Below are positions 40,919 to 49,675 of a stretch of DNA of 64,000 nt, in pieces. The position numbers were made by a program, and so were the translations under genes. How positions within the stretch are numbered: position 1 is the stretch's first letter; every line of letters begins with the position of its first letter. The stretch is from Piscinibacter defluvii (lineage in GTDB: Bacteria; Pseudomonadota; Gammaproteobacteria; Burkholderiales; Burkholderiaceae_C): assembly GCF_004011805.1 (NCBI RefSeq), contig NZ_ML137196.1, forward strand, positions 433,024 to 497,023, in the 5' to 3' direction. The notes beneath the pieces were generated by a model. It was given only the letters and a program-made list of their open reading frames with translations, ran no database searches and was not told the origin of the DNA.

Positions 40919-41488
40919 ATGAAGACACCCCTCACCGCTGCCCTGGCGGGCCTCGCGATGGCGGCCGCGCCGGCGACCTGGGCCGCCCCGGCCGAATGCC
41001 CATCGCTCCTGGCGCGCCAGTTCCCGCGCCTGCAGGACGAGAAGCCCCAGGACCTGTGCCAGTACACCGGCCGCGTGCTGCTGGTGGTGAACACGGCCAG
41101 CTTCTGCGGCTACACGCCCCAGTACAAGTCGCTCGAGGCACTGTACGACCGCTACCGCGGCCGCGGCCTGGTGGTGCTCGGGTTCCCATCCAACGACTTC
41201 GGCAGCCAGGAGCCGGGCGATGCGAAGCAGATCGCCGAGTTCTGCGAGAACACCTATGGCGTGCGCTTTCCGATGTTCGCCAAGACCCGTGTGGCCGCTT
41301 CGGCCGGTTCGGCGCAGAACCCGTTGTTCGGCGAGTTGGCCCGGCGCACCGGCCAGGCGCCGCGCTGGAACTTCCACAAGTACCTGGTGGCGCGCGACGG
41401 CCAGGCCGTCAGCTCGTTCGCGAGCGACGTGGACCCCGCGGATCCGGCCTTCGCGGCGCGCATCGAAAAACTACTCGATGCAAAGTGA
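40919..41488 (+). CDS. Exported cysteine glutathione peroxidase
   Basis: A 189-residue peroxidase with a signal peptide (MKTPLTAALAGLAMAAAPATWA). The catalytic tetrad is visible: Cys63 (NTASFCGYTPQY), Gln97 (FGSQEPG), and Trp150-Asn151 (WNFHKYL). It reduces peroxides, including lipid hydroperoxides, probably with thioredoxin-type donors in the periplasm. It is the first gene after the divergent light-regulator promoter and fits an oxidative-lipid defence role. Confidence 0.92.
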   Translation: MKTPLTAALAGLAMAAAPATWAAPAECPSLLARQFPRLQDEKPQDLCQYTGRVLLVVNTASFCGYTPQYKSLEALYDRYRGRGLVVLGFPSNDFGSQEPGDAKQIAEFCENTYGVRFPMFAKTRVAASAGSAQNPLFGELARRTGQAPRWNFHKYLVARDGQAVSSFASDVDPADPAFAARIEKLLDAK

Positions 41489-41806
41489 ATACCGATCGGT
41501 TATGATTAATACTGTTCAGTTCAAGCGGAACAGCCAGATGCATTTCGAGATCTTCTCGGCACCAATGCCCGCCAACGGCAGGGAACTTGCCGCCAAGAGC
41601 GAGTCCAAGGTGGCGTGGCCGGGTGATCGGAGTGCCGGCCGAGCGAGTTTTCTGTTGCGGAGCCTCCTGCTTCGGCAGGCTGAAATCCCCGGGCGGTTCT
41701 CCTCCTCCCTCCCTCCTCCCTCCTTCGCCCGGGGGCGCTCCGCAGCATTCTTCCTTCCGACCGATGCCGCCTGGGGCGGCATCGGTCCGTCCCCCGGGGG
41801 CGCGCG
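41489..41806 (+). promoter_or_regulatory. 318 bp leader before the FAD/DUF1365/Cfa operon
   Basis: No credible gene. It contains the palindrome ACCGATCGGT (41491-41500), a -10-like TATGAT (41501-41506), an inverted repeat CTGTTC-N10-GAACAG (41512-41533), a pyrimidine-rich tract (about 41699-41727), and a hairpin with a perfect 13 bp stem and 3 nt loop (41759-41787) ending 19 bp before the next start. It is probably the promoter and structured leader of the eight-gene operon. Confidence 0.5.
41759..41787 (+). promoter_or_regulatory. Strong hairpin before FAD oxidoreductase gene
   Basis: Stem GACCGATGCCGCC / GGCGGCATCGGTC with loop TGG, perfectly paired over 13 bp, lacking a U tract. It ends 19 nt before the ATG at 41807, so it may gate read-through or ribosome access. 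Confidence 0.55.
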
Positions 41807-43108
41807 ATGCGCCGCATAGCCGTCGTCGGCTCCGGCATCGCGGGGCTGGGCGTTGCCCACGGCCTGCGCGGACAGGCCCGGGTGTCGCTCTTCGAGGCGG
41901 GCGACTGGTTCGGCGGCCACACCCACACCGTCGATGTCACGCTCGATGGCGTGACCCACGGCGTCGACACCGGCTTCCTGGTGCTCAACGAACGCACCTA
42001 CCCGAACCTGCTGGCGCTGTTCGCCGAACTCGGCATCGCGCTGGCGCCCTCGGACATGTCGTTCTCGGTCCAGGTCCCCGGGCATGCCCTCGAATGGAGC
42101 GGCTCGAACCTCGCGACCGTGTTCGCGCAGAAGCGCAACCTGCTGCGCCCGCGCTTCTGGGGCATGCTCGCCGACCTGCTGCGCTTCAACCGCGTGGCCA
42201 GCGCCATCGCCGAGGCCGGCCGCGAGGAGGAACTCGCCGAGCCGCTGGGCGACTTCCTGACGCGCCAGCGCTTTGGCGCGGCGTTCCGCGACTGGTACCT
42301 GCTGCCGATGCTGGGCTGCATCTGGTCCTGCCCCACCGACCAGATGCTGCGCTTCCCGGTGGCCACGATGATCCGCTTCTGCCACAACCACGGGCTGATC
42401 CAGGTGGCGACCCGGCCGCGCTGGTTCACCGTGCGCGGCGGCGCACGCCAGTACGTCGAGAAGATCGTCGCCGCGGTGCCGGATGCGCGGCTGCGCACGC
42501 CGGTGCGGCGGGTGCGGCGCGTGCCGCCGGGCAGTGGTGCGGCGGGCGTGTGGGTCGCCACCGACCGCGGCGAGGAACGTTTTGACGAACTCGTGCTCGC
42601 CTGCCACACCGACCAGGCACTCGCGCTGCTGGCCGACGCGAGCGAGGCCGAACGGGCCGTGCTCGGCGCGATCCGCTACCAGCCCAACCGGGCCGTGCTG
42701 CACACCGACACGCGCGTGCTGCCGCAGCGCCGCCCGGCCTGGGCCGCCTGGAACTACCAGCGCGCGGCCGACGATTCGCGCGAGCAGGCGGCCGTGTGCC
42801 TGCACTACCTGCTCAACAAGCTGCAGCCGCTGCCCTTCAGCACGCCCGTGCTGGTGTCGCTCAATCCGACCACCCCCATCGACCCGGCCCGCATCGTCGG
42901 CGAGTGGCAGTACGACCACCCGGTGTTCGACCTCGCCGCGATCGAGGCGCAGAAGCGCGTGCCGCAGATCCAGGGCATCGCGCACACCTGGTTCTGCGGT
43001 GCCTGGACGCGCTACGGCTTCCACGAGGACGGACTGCGCTCCTCGCTCGCGGTGCTCGAGGGCCTGCGCGGCCGCGGCGTGATCGGCGCGCAGCAGGAGG
43101 CGGCGTGA
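41807..43108 (+). CDS. FAD/NAD(P)-binding oxidoreductase, UfaD-like
   Basis: A 433-residue flavoprotein of the amine oxidase fold. The N-terminus RRIAVVGSGIAGLGVAHGL binds FAD, followed by EAGDWFGGHTHTVDV. The C-terminal end WTRYGFHEDGLRSSLAVLEG is typical of the group next to DUF1365 and Cfa genes. Homologues occur in photo-oxidative-stress clusters, and a flavoprotein of this kind acts as desaturase in methylated furan fatty acid synthesis in Rhodobacter. It overlaps the DUF1365 gene (GTGA). Confidence 0.85.
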   Translation: MRRIAVVGSGIAGLGVAHGLRGQARVSLFEAGDWFGGHTHTVDVTLDGVTHGVDTGFLVLNERTYPNLLALFAELGIALAPSDMSFSVQVPGHALEWSGSNLATVFAQKRNLLRPRFWGMLADLLRFNRVASAIAEAGREEELAEPLGDFLTRQRFGAAFRDWYLLPMLGCIWSCPTDQMLRFPVATMIRFCHNHGLIQVATRPRWFTVRGGARQYVEKIVAAVPDARLRTPVRRVRRVPPGSGAAGVWVATDRGEERFDELVLACHTDQALALLADASEAERAVLGAIRYQPNRAVLHTDTRVLPQRRPAWAAWNYQRAADDSREQAAVCLHYLLNKLQPLPFSTPVLVSLNPTTPIDPARIVGEWQYDHPVFDLAAIEAQKRVPQIQGIAHTWFCGAWTRYGFHEDGLRSSLAVLEGLRGRGVIGAQQEAA

Positions 43109-43872
43109 GCACCAGCGCGCCGCTGGCCGAACCACAGCTCGGCATCGGGCAGGTGCGCCATGCGCGCCTGCGCCCGGCGCTGAACCGATTCGCCTACCCG
43201 ACCTGGTTCCTGCTGCTGCCGATGCGGCGACTGCGCGCCCAGCCGCACGCGGCGCTGGCGCGCAACCGCACCGCGCTGGTCAGCTTCCACGACCGCGACC
43301 ACGGCGACGGCCGCGCCGACTGCCTGGCCTGGCTCGACGAGCTGCTGCTGCGCGAAGGCGTGCACGACGCCAACGGCGAGGTCTGGCTGCACACCTACCC
43401 GCGCGTGCTCGGCTACGCCTTCAAGCCGGTGAGCTTCTGGTACTGCGAGCGCGCCGACGGCTCGCTCGCGGCCATCGTCGCCGAGGTCAACAACACCTTC
43501 GGCGAGCGCCATTGCTACCTGCTGCAGGGGCCGCAGCTCGGCTACGGGCGCGAACTGCGCGCGGCCAAGGTGTTCCACGTCTCGCCGTTCTGCTCGGTCG
43601 AGGGCGACTACCGCTTCCGCTTCATGCGCACGCCCGGGCGCACAGTGGCGCGGGTCGACCACCACGACGGCGCCGGCGCGCTGCTGCAGACCAGCGTCTC
43701 CGGCGCGCTCGCGCCGCTCACGCCGGCGCGAGCGCGCCAGGCCTTTTTCGGCATGCCGCTGATGACCCTCGGCGTGATCGCGCGCATTCACTGGCAGGCG
43801 CTGCGGCTGTGGGTCAAGCGCGTGCCCTTCTTCTCCAAACCGCCCGCCCCCGGGCAATTCGTCACCCGCTGA
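43105..43872 (+). CDS. DUF1365 protein
   Basis: A 255-residue protein starting at a GTG within the preceding stop (GTGA). Family motifs are HARLRPALNRFAYPTWFLL, LHTYPRVLGYAFKPVSFWYC, EVNNTFGERHCYLL and KVFHVSPF. The function is not established; it is almost always between an FAD oxidoreductase and a Cfa-type methyltransferase, as here, implying a step in modifying membrane fatty acids. It is mostly soluble. Confidence 0.9.
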   Translation: MSTSAPLAEPQLGIGQVRHARLRPALNRFAYPTWFLLLPMRRLRAQPHAALARNRTALVSFHDRDHGDGRADCLAWLDELLLREGVHDANGEVWLHTYPRVLGYAFKPVSFWYCERADGSLAAIVAEVNNTFGERHCYLLQGPQLGYGRELRAAKVFHVSPFCSVEGDYRFRFMRTPGRTVARVDHHDGAGALLQTSVSGALAPLTPARARQAFFGMPLMTLGVIARIHWQALRLWVKRVPFFSKPPAPGQFVTR

Positions 43873-43881
43873 GCCGTCCCC

Positions 43882-45102
43882 ATGAACAGCATCACCGGCG
43901 TCGCCCTGCCGACCCTGCCCGAGTCGGCACCGCCCGCGGCGCGGGCCGTGTTCCACCTCCTGCGCGGCCTGCGCCACGGCAGCCTGGACGTGCAGCTGCC
44001 CGACGGCGGCAGCCTGCACTTCGGCGCGCTGCGCGAGGGCGAGCCGCGTGCCGCGATCCGCCTGCGCAACTGGAAGGTCTGCGCGGCGGCGCTGAAGTCC
44101 GGCGACATCGGCTTCGCCGAGAGCTACATCGCCGGCGACTGGACCTCGCCGGACCTGACCACGCTGCTGACGCTGTTCGTCGCCAACCGCGACGCCGTCG
44201 AGCAGGTGATCTACGGCCGCTGGTGGGGCTCGCTGCTGTACCGCGCGCGGCACCTGTTCAACCGCAACTCGCGCGGCGGCAGCCGCAAGAACATCCACGC
44301 CCACTACGACCTGGGCAACGATTTCTACCGGCTCTGGCTCGACCCGACCATGAACTACAGCAGCGCCTGGTTCGAAGGCGAGCGTTCGGGCGACATGGTG
44401 GCCGCGCAGCACGCCAAGGTGCGCCGCGCGCTGCGCCAGTGCGGCGTGCAGCGCGGGCAGCGCCTGCTCGAGATCGGCTGCGGCTGGGGCGCGCTGGCCG
44501 AGACCGCGGCGCGCGAGTTCGGCGCGCGGGTCACCGGCGTGACGATCTCGACCGAGCAGCTCGCCTGGGCCCGCGAGCGCGTCGCCGCGCTCGAGCCGGC
44601 GCCGGACCTGCGCTTCCAGGACTACCGCGACATCGCCGACGGTCCGTACGACGCGATCGCCTCGATCGAGATGTTCGAGGCCGTCGGCCGCGAGTACTGG
44701 CCGGGCTTCTTCGCCACCGTGCAGCGCCAGCTCAGGCCGGGCGGGCGCGCCTGCATCCAGAGCATCACGATCCGCGACGACCTGTTCGAACGCTACGTGA
44801 AGTCGACCGACTTCATCCAGCAGTACATCTTCCCCGGCGGCCTGCTGCCCAGCCGCAGCGCCTTCCGAGCGGCGGCCGGGCAGGCCGGGTTGCGCGTGGT
44901 CGACGAGTTCGAGTTCGGGCTCGACTACGCCGAGACGCTGCGCCGCTGGCGCGAACGCTTCCTGGCCGAGGAGCCGCGCGTGCGCCAGCTCGGCTTCGAC
45001 ACCCGCTTCGTGCGCATCTGGGAGTTCTACCTCGCCTACTGCGAGGCGGCCTTCGCCACGGGCAACACCAGCGTCGTGCAGTTCACGCTGCAGCGCGACT
45101 GA
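43882..45102 (+). CDS. cfa: Cyclopropane-fatty-acyl-phospholipid synthase family methyltransferase
   Basis: A 406-residue AdoMet-dependent enzyme acting on unsaturated acyl chains of membrane phospholipids. Motifs are the substrate-region NIHAHYDLGNDFYRLWLD, AdoMet loop LLEIGCGWGALAE, EMFEAVGREYWPGFF, and FIQQYIFPGGLLPS. It may form a cyclopropane or, with the upstream flavoprotein, a methylated (furan-precursor) acyl chain; sequence alone does not separate these. It lies 9 bp after DUF1365. Confidence 0.93.
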   Translation: MNSITGVALPTLPESAPPAARAVFHLLRGLRHGSLDVQLPDGGSLHFGALREGEPRAAIRLRNWKVCAAALKSGDIGFAESYIAGDWTSPDLTTLLTLFVANRDAVEQVIYGRWWGSLLYRARHLFNRNSRGGSRKNIHAHYDLGNDFYRLWLDPTMNYSSAWFEGERSGDMVAAQHAKVRRALRQCGVQRGQRLLEIGCGWGALAETAAREFGARVTGVTISTEQLAWARERVAALEPAPDLRFQDYRDIADGPYDAIASIEMFEAVGREYWPGFFATVQRQLRPGGRACIQSITIRDDLFERYVKSTDFIQQYIFPGGLLPSRSAFRAAAGQAGLRVVDEFEFGLDYAETLRRWRERFLAEEPRVRQLGFDTRFVRIWEFYLAYCEAAFATGNTSVVQFTLQRD

Positions 45103-45109
45103 GCGAGCC

Positions 45110-45670
45110 ATGACCACCCGACGTGCCTGCCTGATCGGCCTGGCGCTGGCGCCGCTCGCGGCCCGGGCGCGCCGCGCGACGCCCGCCACCGTGCCCGCCG
45201 AGGTGGCGGCCGAACTGCCGGGGGCACGGCTGCAAGGCAGCGGCCGGCTCACCTTCTTCGGACTGCAGGTCTACGACGCTCGGTTGTGGGTGCGCGAGGG
45301 TTTCGATGCGGCGCGCTTCGAGCAGCAGCCCTTGGCGCTCGAGCTCGAGTACGCCCGCACGCTCTACGGCCGGCTGATTGCCGAACGCAGCCTGGAGGAG
45401 ATGAAACGCCTGGGCGATGTCGACGACGCGCTGCAGCAACGCTGGCTCGACGAGATGAAGCGCATGTTCCCGGACGTGACCAAGGGCGACCGCATCACCG
45501 GCGTGCACCAGCCGCTCGAGGCGGCGCGCTTCTTCGTCAACGGCCGCCTGCGCGGCGAGGTGCGCGATGCCGAGTTCGCGCGCCGCTTCTTCGCCATCTG
45601 GCTCGGCCCGCAGACCTCCGAGCCGGCGCTGCGCCTGGCGCTGCTCGGCGGCCCGGGCACGCGATCGTGA
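45110..45670 (+). CDS. Chalcone isomerase-like exported protein
   Basis: A 186-residue protein with an Arg-containing signal-like N-terminus (TTRRACLIGLALAPLAARAR) and the chalcone-isomerase-like fold core GRLTFFGLQVYDARLWV, LELEYARTLYGRLIAERS and ITGVHQPLEAARFFVNGRL. Bacterial members lack known isomerase activity and probably bind a fatty acid in the periplasm. It is encoded 7 bp after Cfa and overlaps the MFS gene by 4 bp. Confidence 0.85.
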   Translation: MTTRRACLIGLALAPLAARARRATPATVPAEVAAELPGARLQGSGRLTFFGLQVYDARLWVREGFDAARFEQQPLALELEYARTLYGRLIAERSLEEMKRLGDVDDALQQRWLDEMKRMFPDVTKGDRITGVHQPLEAARFFVNGRLRGEVRDAEFARRFFAIWLGPQTSEPALRLALLGGPGTRS

Positions 45671-46938
45671 GCAGCCTGGCCGTGCCGCTCGCCCGGTCGA
45701 CCTGGCGCGACGGGCTCGCCTACGGCGCACCGGGACTGCCGCTGGCCTTCGTCGCACTGCCACTGTACGTGATCCTGCCGAACCACTACGCGACGCAGTT
45801 CGGCGTGCCGCTGGCCGCGCTCGGCGCGGTGCTGCTGGCCGCGCGCGTGCTCGACGCGGTGGCCGACCCGCTGATCGGCCGGGCCGCCGACGCGCTGTTC
45901 ACCCGCTCGGCCCGGCACGCGTGGCTGGCGGCGGCGGCGGCGGCGGTGCTGCTGGCGCTCGGCTTCCGGGCCCTGTTCTTCCCGTCGGTCAACGGCACCG
46001 CGGCGCTGCTGGCCTGGTGCGCCGCGGCGCTCGTCGTCACCTACCTCGCCTACAGCGTGGTCAGCGTGATCCACCAGGCCTGGGGCGCCCGGCTCGGCGG
46101 CGACGCGGCCGGCCGGGCGGGCATCGTCGCCTGGCGCGAGGGCCTGGCGCTGATCGGCGTGCTGCTGGCCAGCCTGCTGCCCTCGCTGGCCGGGCTGGAG
46201 GCGAGCACGCTGCTGTTCGCACTGCTGCTGCTGGCCGCCCTGGCCGCGCTGGCCCGGGCGCCGCAGCCGCCCGCCGCGGCGCCCGGCGCGCCCGGCGCGT
46301 CGATGGCCCTGCCGTTCGCGTCGGGCGACTTCCGCCGGCTGCTCGCGATCTACCTCGTCAACGGCATCGCCGGCGCGGTGCCGGCCACGCTGGTGCTGTT
46401 CTTCATCCGCGACCGGCTCGAGGCGCCGGCCTGGGAGCCGCTGTTCCTGGCCGCCTACTTCGCCGCCGCAGCGCTGTCGATTCCCCTCTGGGTGCGGCTG
46501 GTGAAGCGCTTCGGGCTGGCGCGCAGCTGGCTCGCCGGCATGTTGCTGGCGATCGGCGTGTTCGCCTGGGCCGCCGCACTCGGCCGCGGCGACACGCTCG
46601 CCTATGCCGCGGTGTGCATCGGCAGCGGCATCGCGCTGGGCGCGGACCTCACGCTGCCGGCGGCGCTGCTGGCCGGCGTGGTGCAGCGTGCCGGCCATGC
46701 CGGGCGGGCCGAGGGCGCCTACTTCGGCTGGTGGAACTTCGCCACCAAGCTCAACCTCGCGCTGGCCGCCGGCCTGGCGCTGCCGGCGCTGCAGGCGCTC
46801 GGCTACGCGCCGGGCAGCCGCGACGCCGCCGCGCTCGACGCCCTCACGCTGGCCTACGCGCTGCTGCCCTGCGCCCTCAAGCTCGGCGCGGCCGCGCTGC
46901 TCTACCTGCTCTGGATCCGCCCGGGGCGCGAACGATGA
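45667..46938 (+). CDS. MFS transporter, GPH-like
   Basis: A 423-residue inner-membrane carrier with about twelve helices, starting at a GTG (GTGA overlap). The N-terminal half carries RVLDAVADPLIGRAAD, the family's DPxxG motif between helices 2 and 3, as in glycoside-pentoside-hexuronide:cation symporters. In this context it may move a lipid precursor or product rather than a sugar. It overlaps the DUF3833 gene by 4 bp (ATGA). Confidence 0.87.
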   Translation: MSSLAVPLARSTWRDGLAYGAPGLPLAFVALPLYVILPNHYATQFGVPLAALGAVLLAARVLDAVADPLIGRAADALFTRSARHAWLAAAAAAVLLALGFRALFFPSVNGTAALLAWCAAALVVTYLAYSVVSVIHQAWGARLGGDAAGRAGIVAWREGLALIGVLLASLLPSLAGLEASTLLFALLLLAALAALARAPQPPAAAPGAPGASMALPFASGDFRRLLAIYLVNGIAGAVPATLVLFFIRDRLEAPAWEPLFLAAYFAAAALSIPLWVRLVKRFGLARSWLAGMLLAIGVFAWAAALGRGDTLAYAAVCIGSGIALGADLTLPAALLAGVVQRAGHAGRAEGAYFGWWNFATKLNLALAAGLALPALQALGYAPGSRDAAALDALTLAYALLPCALKLGAAALLYLLWIRPGRER

Positions 46939-47483
46939 ACCACCGACGCCTGTTCCTCGCGGCCGCGGCCGCATCCGCCCTGCTGGCCGGCTGCGCCTCT
47001 GCACCGACGCCGGCCGACTACGCCGCCGAGAAACCCGTGCTCGCGCTCGAGCGCTACTTCGACGGCCTGGTGCTGGCCCACGGCATCTTCACCGACCGCT
47101 CCGGCAAGGTGGTGCGCCGCTTCACGGTCCGCATGGACTGCACCTGGAAAGGCGACGAGGGCGTGCTCGACGAGGCCTTCACCTACAGCGACGGCTCGAC
47201 GCAGCGCCGCGTGTGGCGGCTGAAGAAGCTGCGAGGCGCTGGAAACGAGGGCCGCTACACCGGCACCGCCGACGACGTGGTCGGCACCGCGCAGGGCCAG
47301 GCCGCCGGCAACGCCTTCCAGTGGGCCTACACGCTGCGCCTGCCGGTGGACGACAAGGTCTACGAGGTGCAGTTCGACGACTGGATGTTCCTGGTCGACG
47401 ACAAGGTCATGCTCAACAAGGCGGTGATGAGCAAGTTCGGCATCCGCCTCGGCGAGGTGACGCTCGCCTTCACCAAACCCTGA
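46935..47483 (+). CDS. DUF3833 lipoprotein
   Basis: A 182-residue protein with a lipoprotein signal (LFLAAAAASALLAGC, Cys near residue 20). The mature part has LALERYFDGLVLAHGIFTDR, FTVRMDCTWKGDEGVLDE and WMFLVDDKVMLNKAVMSKFG, the DUF3833 core. It resembles a lipocalin-like barrel and is likely lipid-binding at the outer membrane; the role is unknown. Typical companion of the Cfa/DUF1365 cluster. Confidence 0.88.
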   Translation: MNHRRLFLAAAAASALLAGCASAPTPADYAAEKPVLALERYFDGLVLAHGIFTDRSGKVVRRFTVRMDCTWKGDEGVLDEAFTYSDGSTQRRVWRLKKLRGAGNEGRYTGTADDVVGTAQGQAAGNAFQWAYTLRLPVDDKVYEVQFDDWMFLVDDKVMLNKAVMSKFGIRLGEVTLAFTKP

Positions 47484-47486
47484 AAG

Positions 47487-48266
47487 ATGCGCATGCCCCT
47501 GAACCCCCGCATCGAGGACTGGAGCGGCCGCGTCGTCTGGCTGGTCGGCGCCTCGACCGGCATCGGCCGCGCCACCGCCGAGCTGCTGCACCAGCGCGGC
47601 GCGGTGGTGGTGGTCTCCGCGCGCAGCGGCGCCACCATCCAGGCCTTCGCGCACCAGCATGCCGGCAGCCTGGCGCTGCCGCTGGACGCGACCGACCGCG
47701 CCGCGATGCGCGCCGCGGCCGACGAGATCGTGCAGCGCTTCGGCCGACTCGACATGGCGGTCTACTGCGCCGGCCACTACAAGGCGATGCGCGCGACCGC
47801 CTTCGACCTCGACGACGCGATCCGCCACCAGCAGGTCAACTACGTCGGCGCGCTGCACCTGCTCGACGCGGTGCTGCCGCACCTGCTGCGCCAGAAGGCC
47901 GGGCACCTGAGCCTGGTGGCCAGCGTGGCGGGCTACCGCGGCCTGCCCAACTCGCTGGCCTACGGGCCGACCAAGGCGGCGCTGATCAACCTGGCGCAGA
48001 CGCTGTACTTCGACCTGCAGCCGCAGGGCGTCGGCGTGTCGCTGGTCAACCCGGGCTTCGTCGAGACGCCGCTGACCTCGCAGAACCGCTTCACGATGCC
48101 GGCGCTCATCTCGCCGGTGCAGGCCGCCGCGGAGATCGTGCGCGGCTGGGAGGCGGGCCGCTTCGAGATCCACTTCCCGAAGCGCTTCACGCTGTGGCTG
48201 AAGGCGCTCAGCCACGTGGGCGACACGCTCTACTTCAAGGCGATCCGCCGCGCCACCGGACTGTGA
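47487..48266 (+). CDS. Short-chain dehydrogenase/reductase
   Basis: A 259-residue NAD(P)-dependent oxidoreductase. The cofactor loop is VGASTGIGRATAE, the active site Ser is in LVASVAGYRG with Tyr-x3-Lys in AYGPTKAAL, and VNPGFVETPL closes the cofactor. The start at 47487 or the ATG at 47493. It sits 3 bp after DUF3833 and probably reduces or oxidises a lipid intermediate in the same pathway. Confidence 0.92.
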   Translation: MRMPLNPRIEDWSGRVVWLVGASTGIGRATAELLHQRGAVVVVSARSGATIQAFAHQHAGSLALPLDATDRAAMRAAADEIVQRFGRLDMAVYCAGHYKAMRATAFDLDDAIRHQQVNYVGALHLLDAVLPHLLRQKAGHLSLVASVAGYRGLPNSLAYGPTKAALINLAQTLYFDLQPQGVGVSLVNPGFVETPLTSQNRFTMPALISPVQAAAEIVRGWEAGRFEIHFPKRFTLWLKALSHVGDTLYFKAIRRATGL

Positions 48267-48703
48267 ACCAGCGTCACCCCGATGCGCGCGTGGCGCGCCT
48301 GGTGGACTTCTTCGAGGCACTCTCGCCCGGCGACGTGGTGCGCCTGCCGCGCTACTACGCCGCCGACGCGCGCTTCAAGGACCCGTTCAACGAGGTGCAG
48401 GGCGTGGCCGCGATCCAGCACGTGTTCACCCACATGTTCGAGGCGCTCGAGTCGCCGCGCTTCGTGGTGCACGACATCCTGGTGCAGGGCGACCAGTGTT
48501 TCCTGACCTGGGATTTCCTGTTCCGCATGCGCCGCTTCGCGCGCGGCGAGCAGGTGGTGCGCGGCGCCTCGCACCTGCGCTTCGACGCCCACGGGCTCGT
48601 CGCCCTGCACCGCGACTACTGGGACGCGGCCGAGGAACTGTACGAGAAGCTGCCCGCGGTCGGCGCGCTGATGCGCTGGTTGAAGCGGCGCGCGAACGCC
48701 TGA
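48263..48703 (+). CDS. NTF2/SnoaL-like protein
   Basis: A 146-residue protein of the nuclear transport factor 2 fold, starting at a GTG overlapping the SDR stop (GTGA). The core is ADARFKDPFNEVQGVAAIQH, EALESPRFVVHDILVQGDQC and SHLRFDAHGLVALHRDYWDA. Such proteins bind or isomerise small hydrophobic molecules. It is the last gene of the operon that begins at 41807; the next gene, corA, is convergent. Confidence 0.87.
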   Translation: MNQRHPDARVARLVDFFEALSPGDVVRLPRYYAADARFKDPFNEVQGVAAIQHVFTHMFEALESPRFVVHDILVQGDQCFLTWDFLFRMRRFARGEQVVRGASHLRFDAHGLVALHRDYWDAAEELYEKLPAVGALMRWLKRRANA

Positions 48704-48712
48704 CCCATCCGG

Positions 48713-49675
48713 TCAGCGCAGCCAGCCCTTGCGGCGGAAGTAGATGAACGGCGCGGCCACCGAGGCGATCATCAGCGCCAGCGCGAACGGGTAGCCGAAG
48801 CGCCAGTTCAGCTCCGGCATGGCCTGGAAGTTCATGCCGTAGATGCTGGCGATCAGCGTCGGCGGCAGCAGCGCGACGCTGGCCACGGAGAAGATCTTGA
48901 TGATCTTGTTCTGGTTGATGTTGATGAAGCCGACCGTGGCGTTCATCAGGAAGTTGATCTTGTCGAACAGGAAGGTGGTGTGCGAGTCGAGCGAGTCGAT
49001 GTCGCGCAGGATCTGGCGCGCCTCCTCGAACTGCTCGGCGTTCAGCAGCCGGCTGCGCATCATGAAGCTGACCGCGCGGCGGGTGTCCATCACGTTGCGG
49101 CGGATGCGGCCGTTCAGGTCCTCCTCGCGCGCGATCGCGGCCAGCGCCTCGGCAGCGACCTGGTCGTTCACGTCCTGCTTGAGCACCCGCGCGCTGACCG
49201 CCTCGAGGCTGTCGTACACACCCTCGAGCGCGTCGGCGCTGTACTCGGCGTCCGCGTCGTAGAGCTTGAGCAGCACGTCCTTGGCGTCCTCGATCAGCGC
49301 CGGGATGCGGCGCGCGCGCAGGCGCAGCAGGCGGAACACCGGCAGGTCCTCGCCGTGCACCGAGAACAGCACGTTCTTGAAGAGGATGAAGGCCACCCGC
49401 ACGTTGCGCGAGCGCTCCTCGTCGTCGATCAGGAAGTCCGAGCGGATGTGCAGCTCGCCGTTGTCCTCCTCGTAGAAGCGGGCGGACTCCTCCAGGTCGT
49501 CGTCCACCACGTCCTGCGGGATGGTCAGGCCGAAGTGCTGCGAGATCCAGCCCTTCTCCTCCGGCGTGGGTGCGTCCAGGTCGACCCAGATCGGCTTCAG
49601 ACCGGCGAGCGCGTCGAGGCTCTCGATCTCTTCCTGGAACAGCCGGCCATTGGCCAGCGTGAAGACGTTCAGCAT
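48713..49675 (-). CDS. corA: Magnesium/cobalt transporter CorA
   Basis: A 320-residue divalent cation channel. The large cytoplasmic N-terminal domain is followed by two C-terminal helices with the selectivity motif YGMNF (SIYGMNFQAMPEL). GGAG lies before the ATG at 49675. A 19 bp GC hairpin (49693-49711) is 17 nt upstream of the start. It diverges from hpf across 346 bp. Confidence 0.95.
   Translation of the reverse strand: MLNVFTLANGRLFQEEIESLDALAGLKPIWVDLDAPTPEEKGWISQHFGLTIPQDVVDDDLEESARFYEEDNGELHIRSDFLIDDEERSRNVRVAFILFKNVLFSVHGEDLPVFRLLRLRARRIPALIEDAKDVLLKLYDADAEYSADALEGVYDSLEAVSARVLKQDVNDQVAAEALAAIAREEDLNGRIRRNVMDTRRAVSFMMRSRLLNAEQFEEARQILRDIDSLDSHTTFLFDKINFLMNATVGFININQNKIIKIFSVASVALLPPTLIASIYGMNFQAMPELNWRFGYPFALALMIASVAAPFIYFRRKGWLR

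Noticed and set aside
41512-41533. LexA box
   Set aside because: CTGT and ACAG are 14 bases apart instead of 8, so the inverted repeat does not fit LexA.
41220-41819. Possible small gene between gpx and the FAD oxidoreductase (for example from 41502)
   Set aside because: The frame overlaps both neighbours, has no family resemblance, and its body is the pyrimidine-rich tract and hairpin; no ribosome site.
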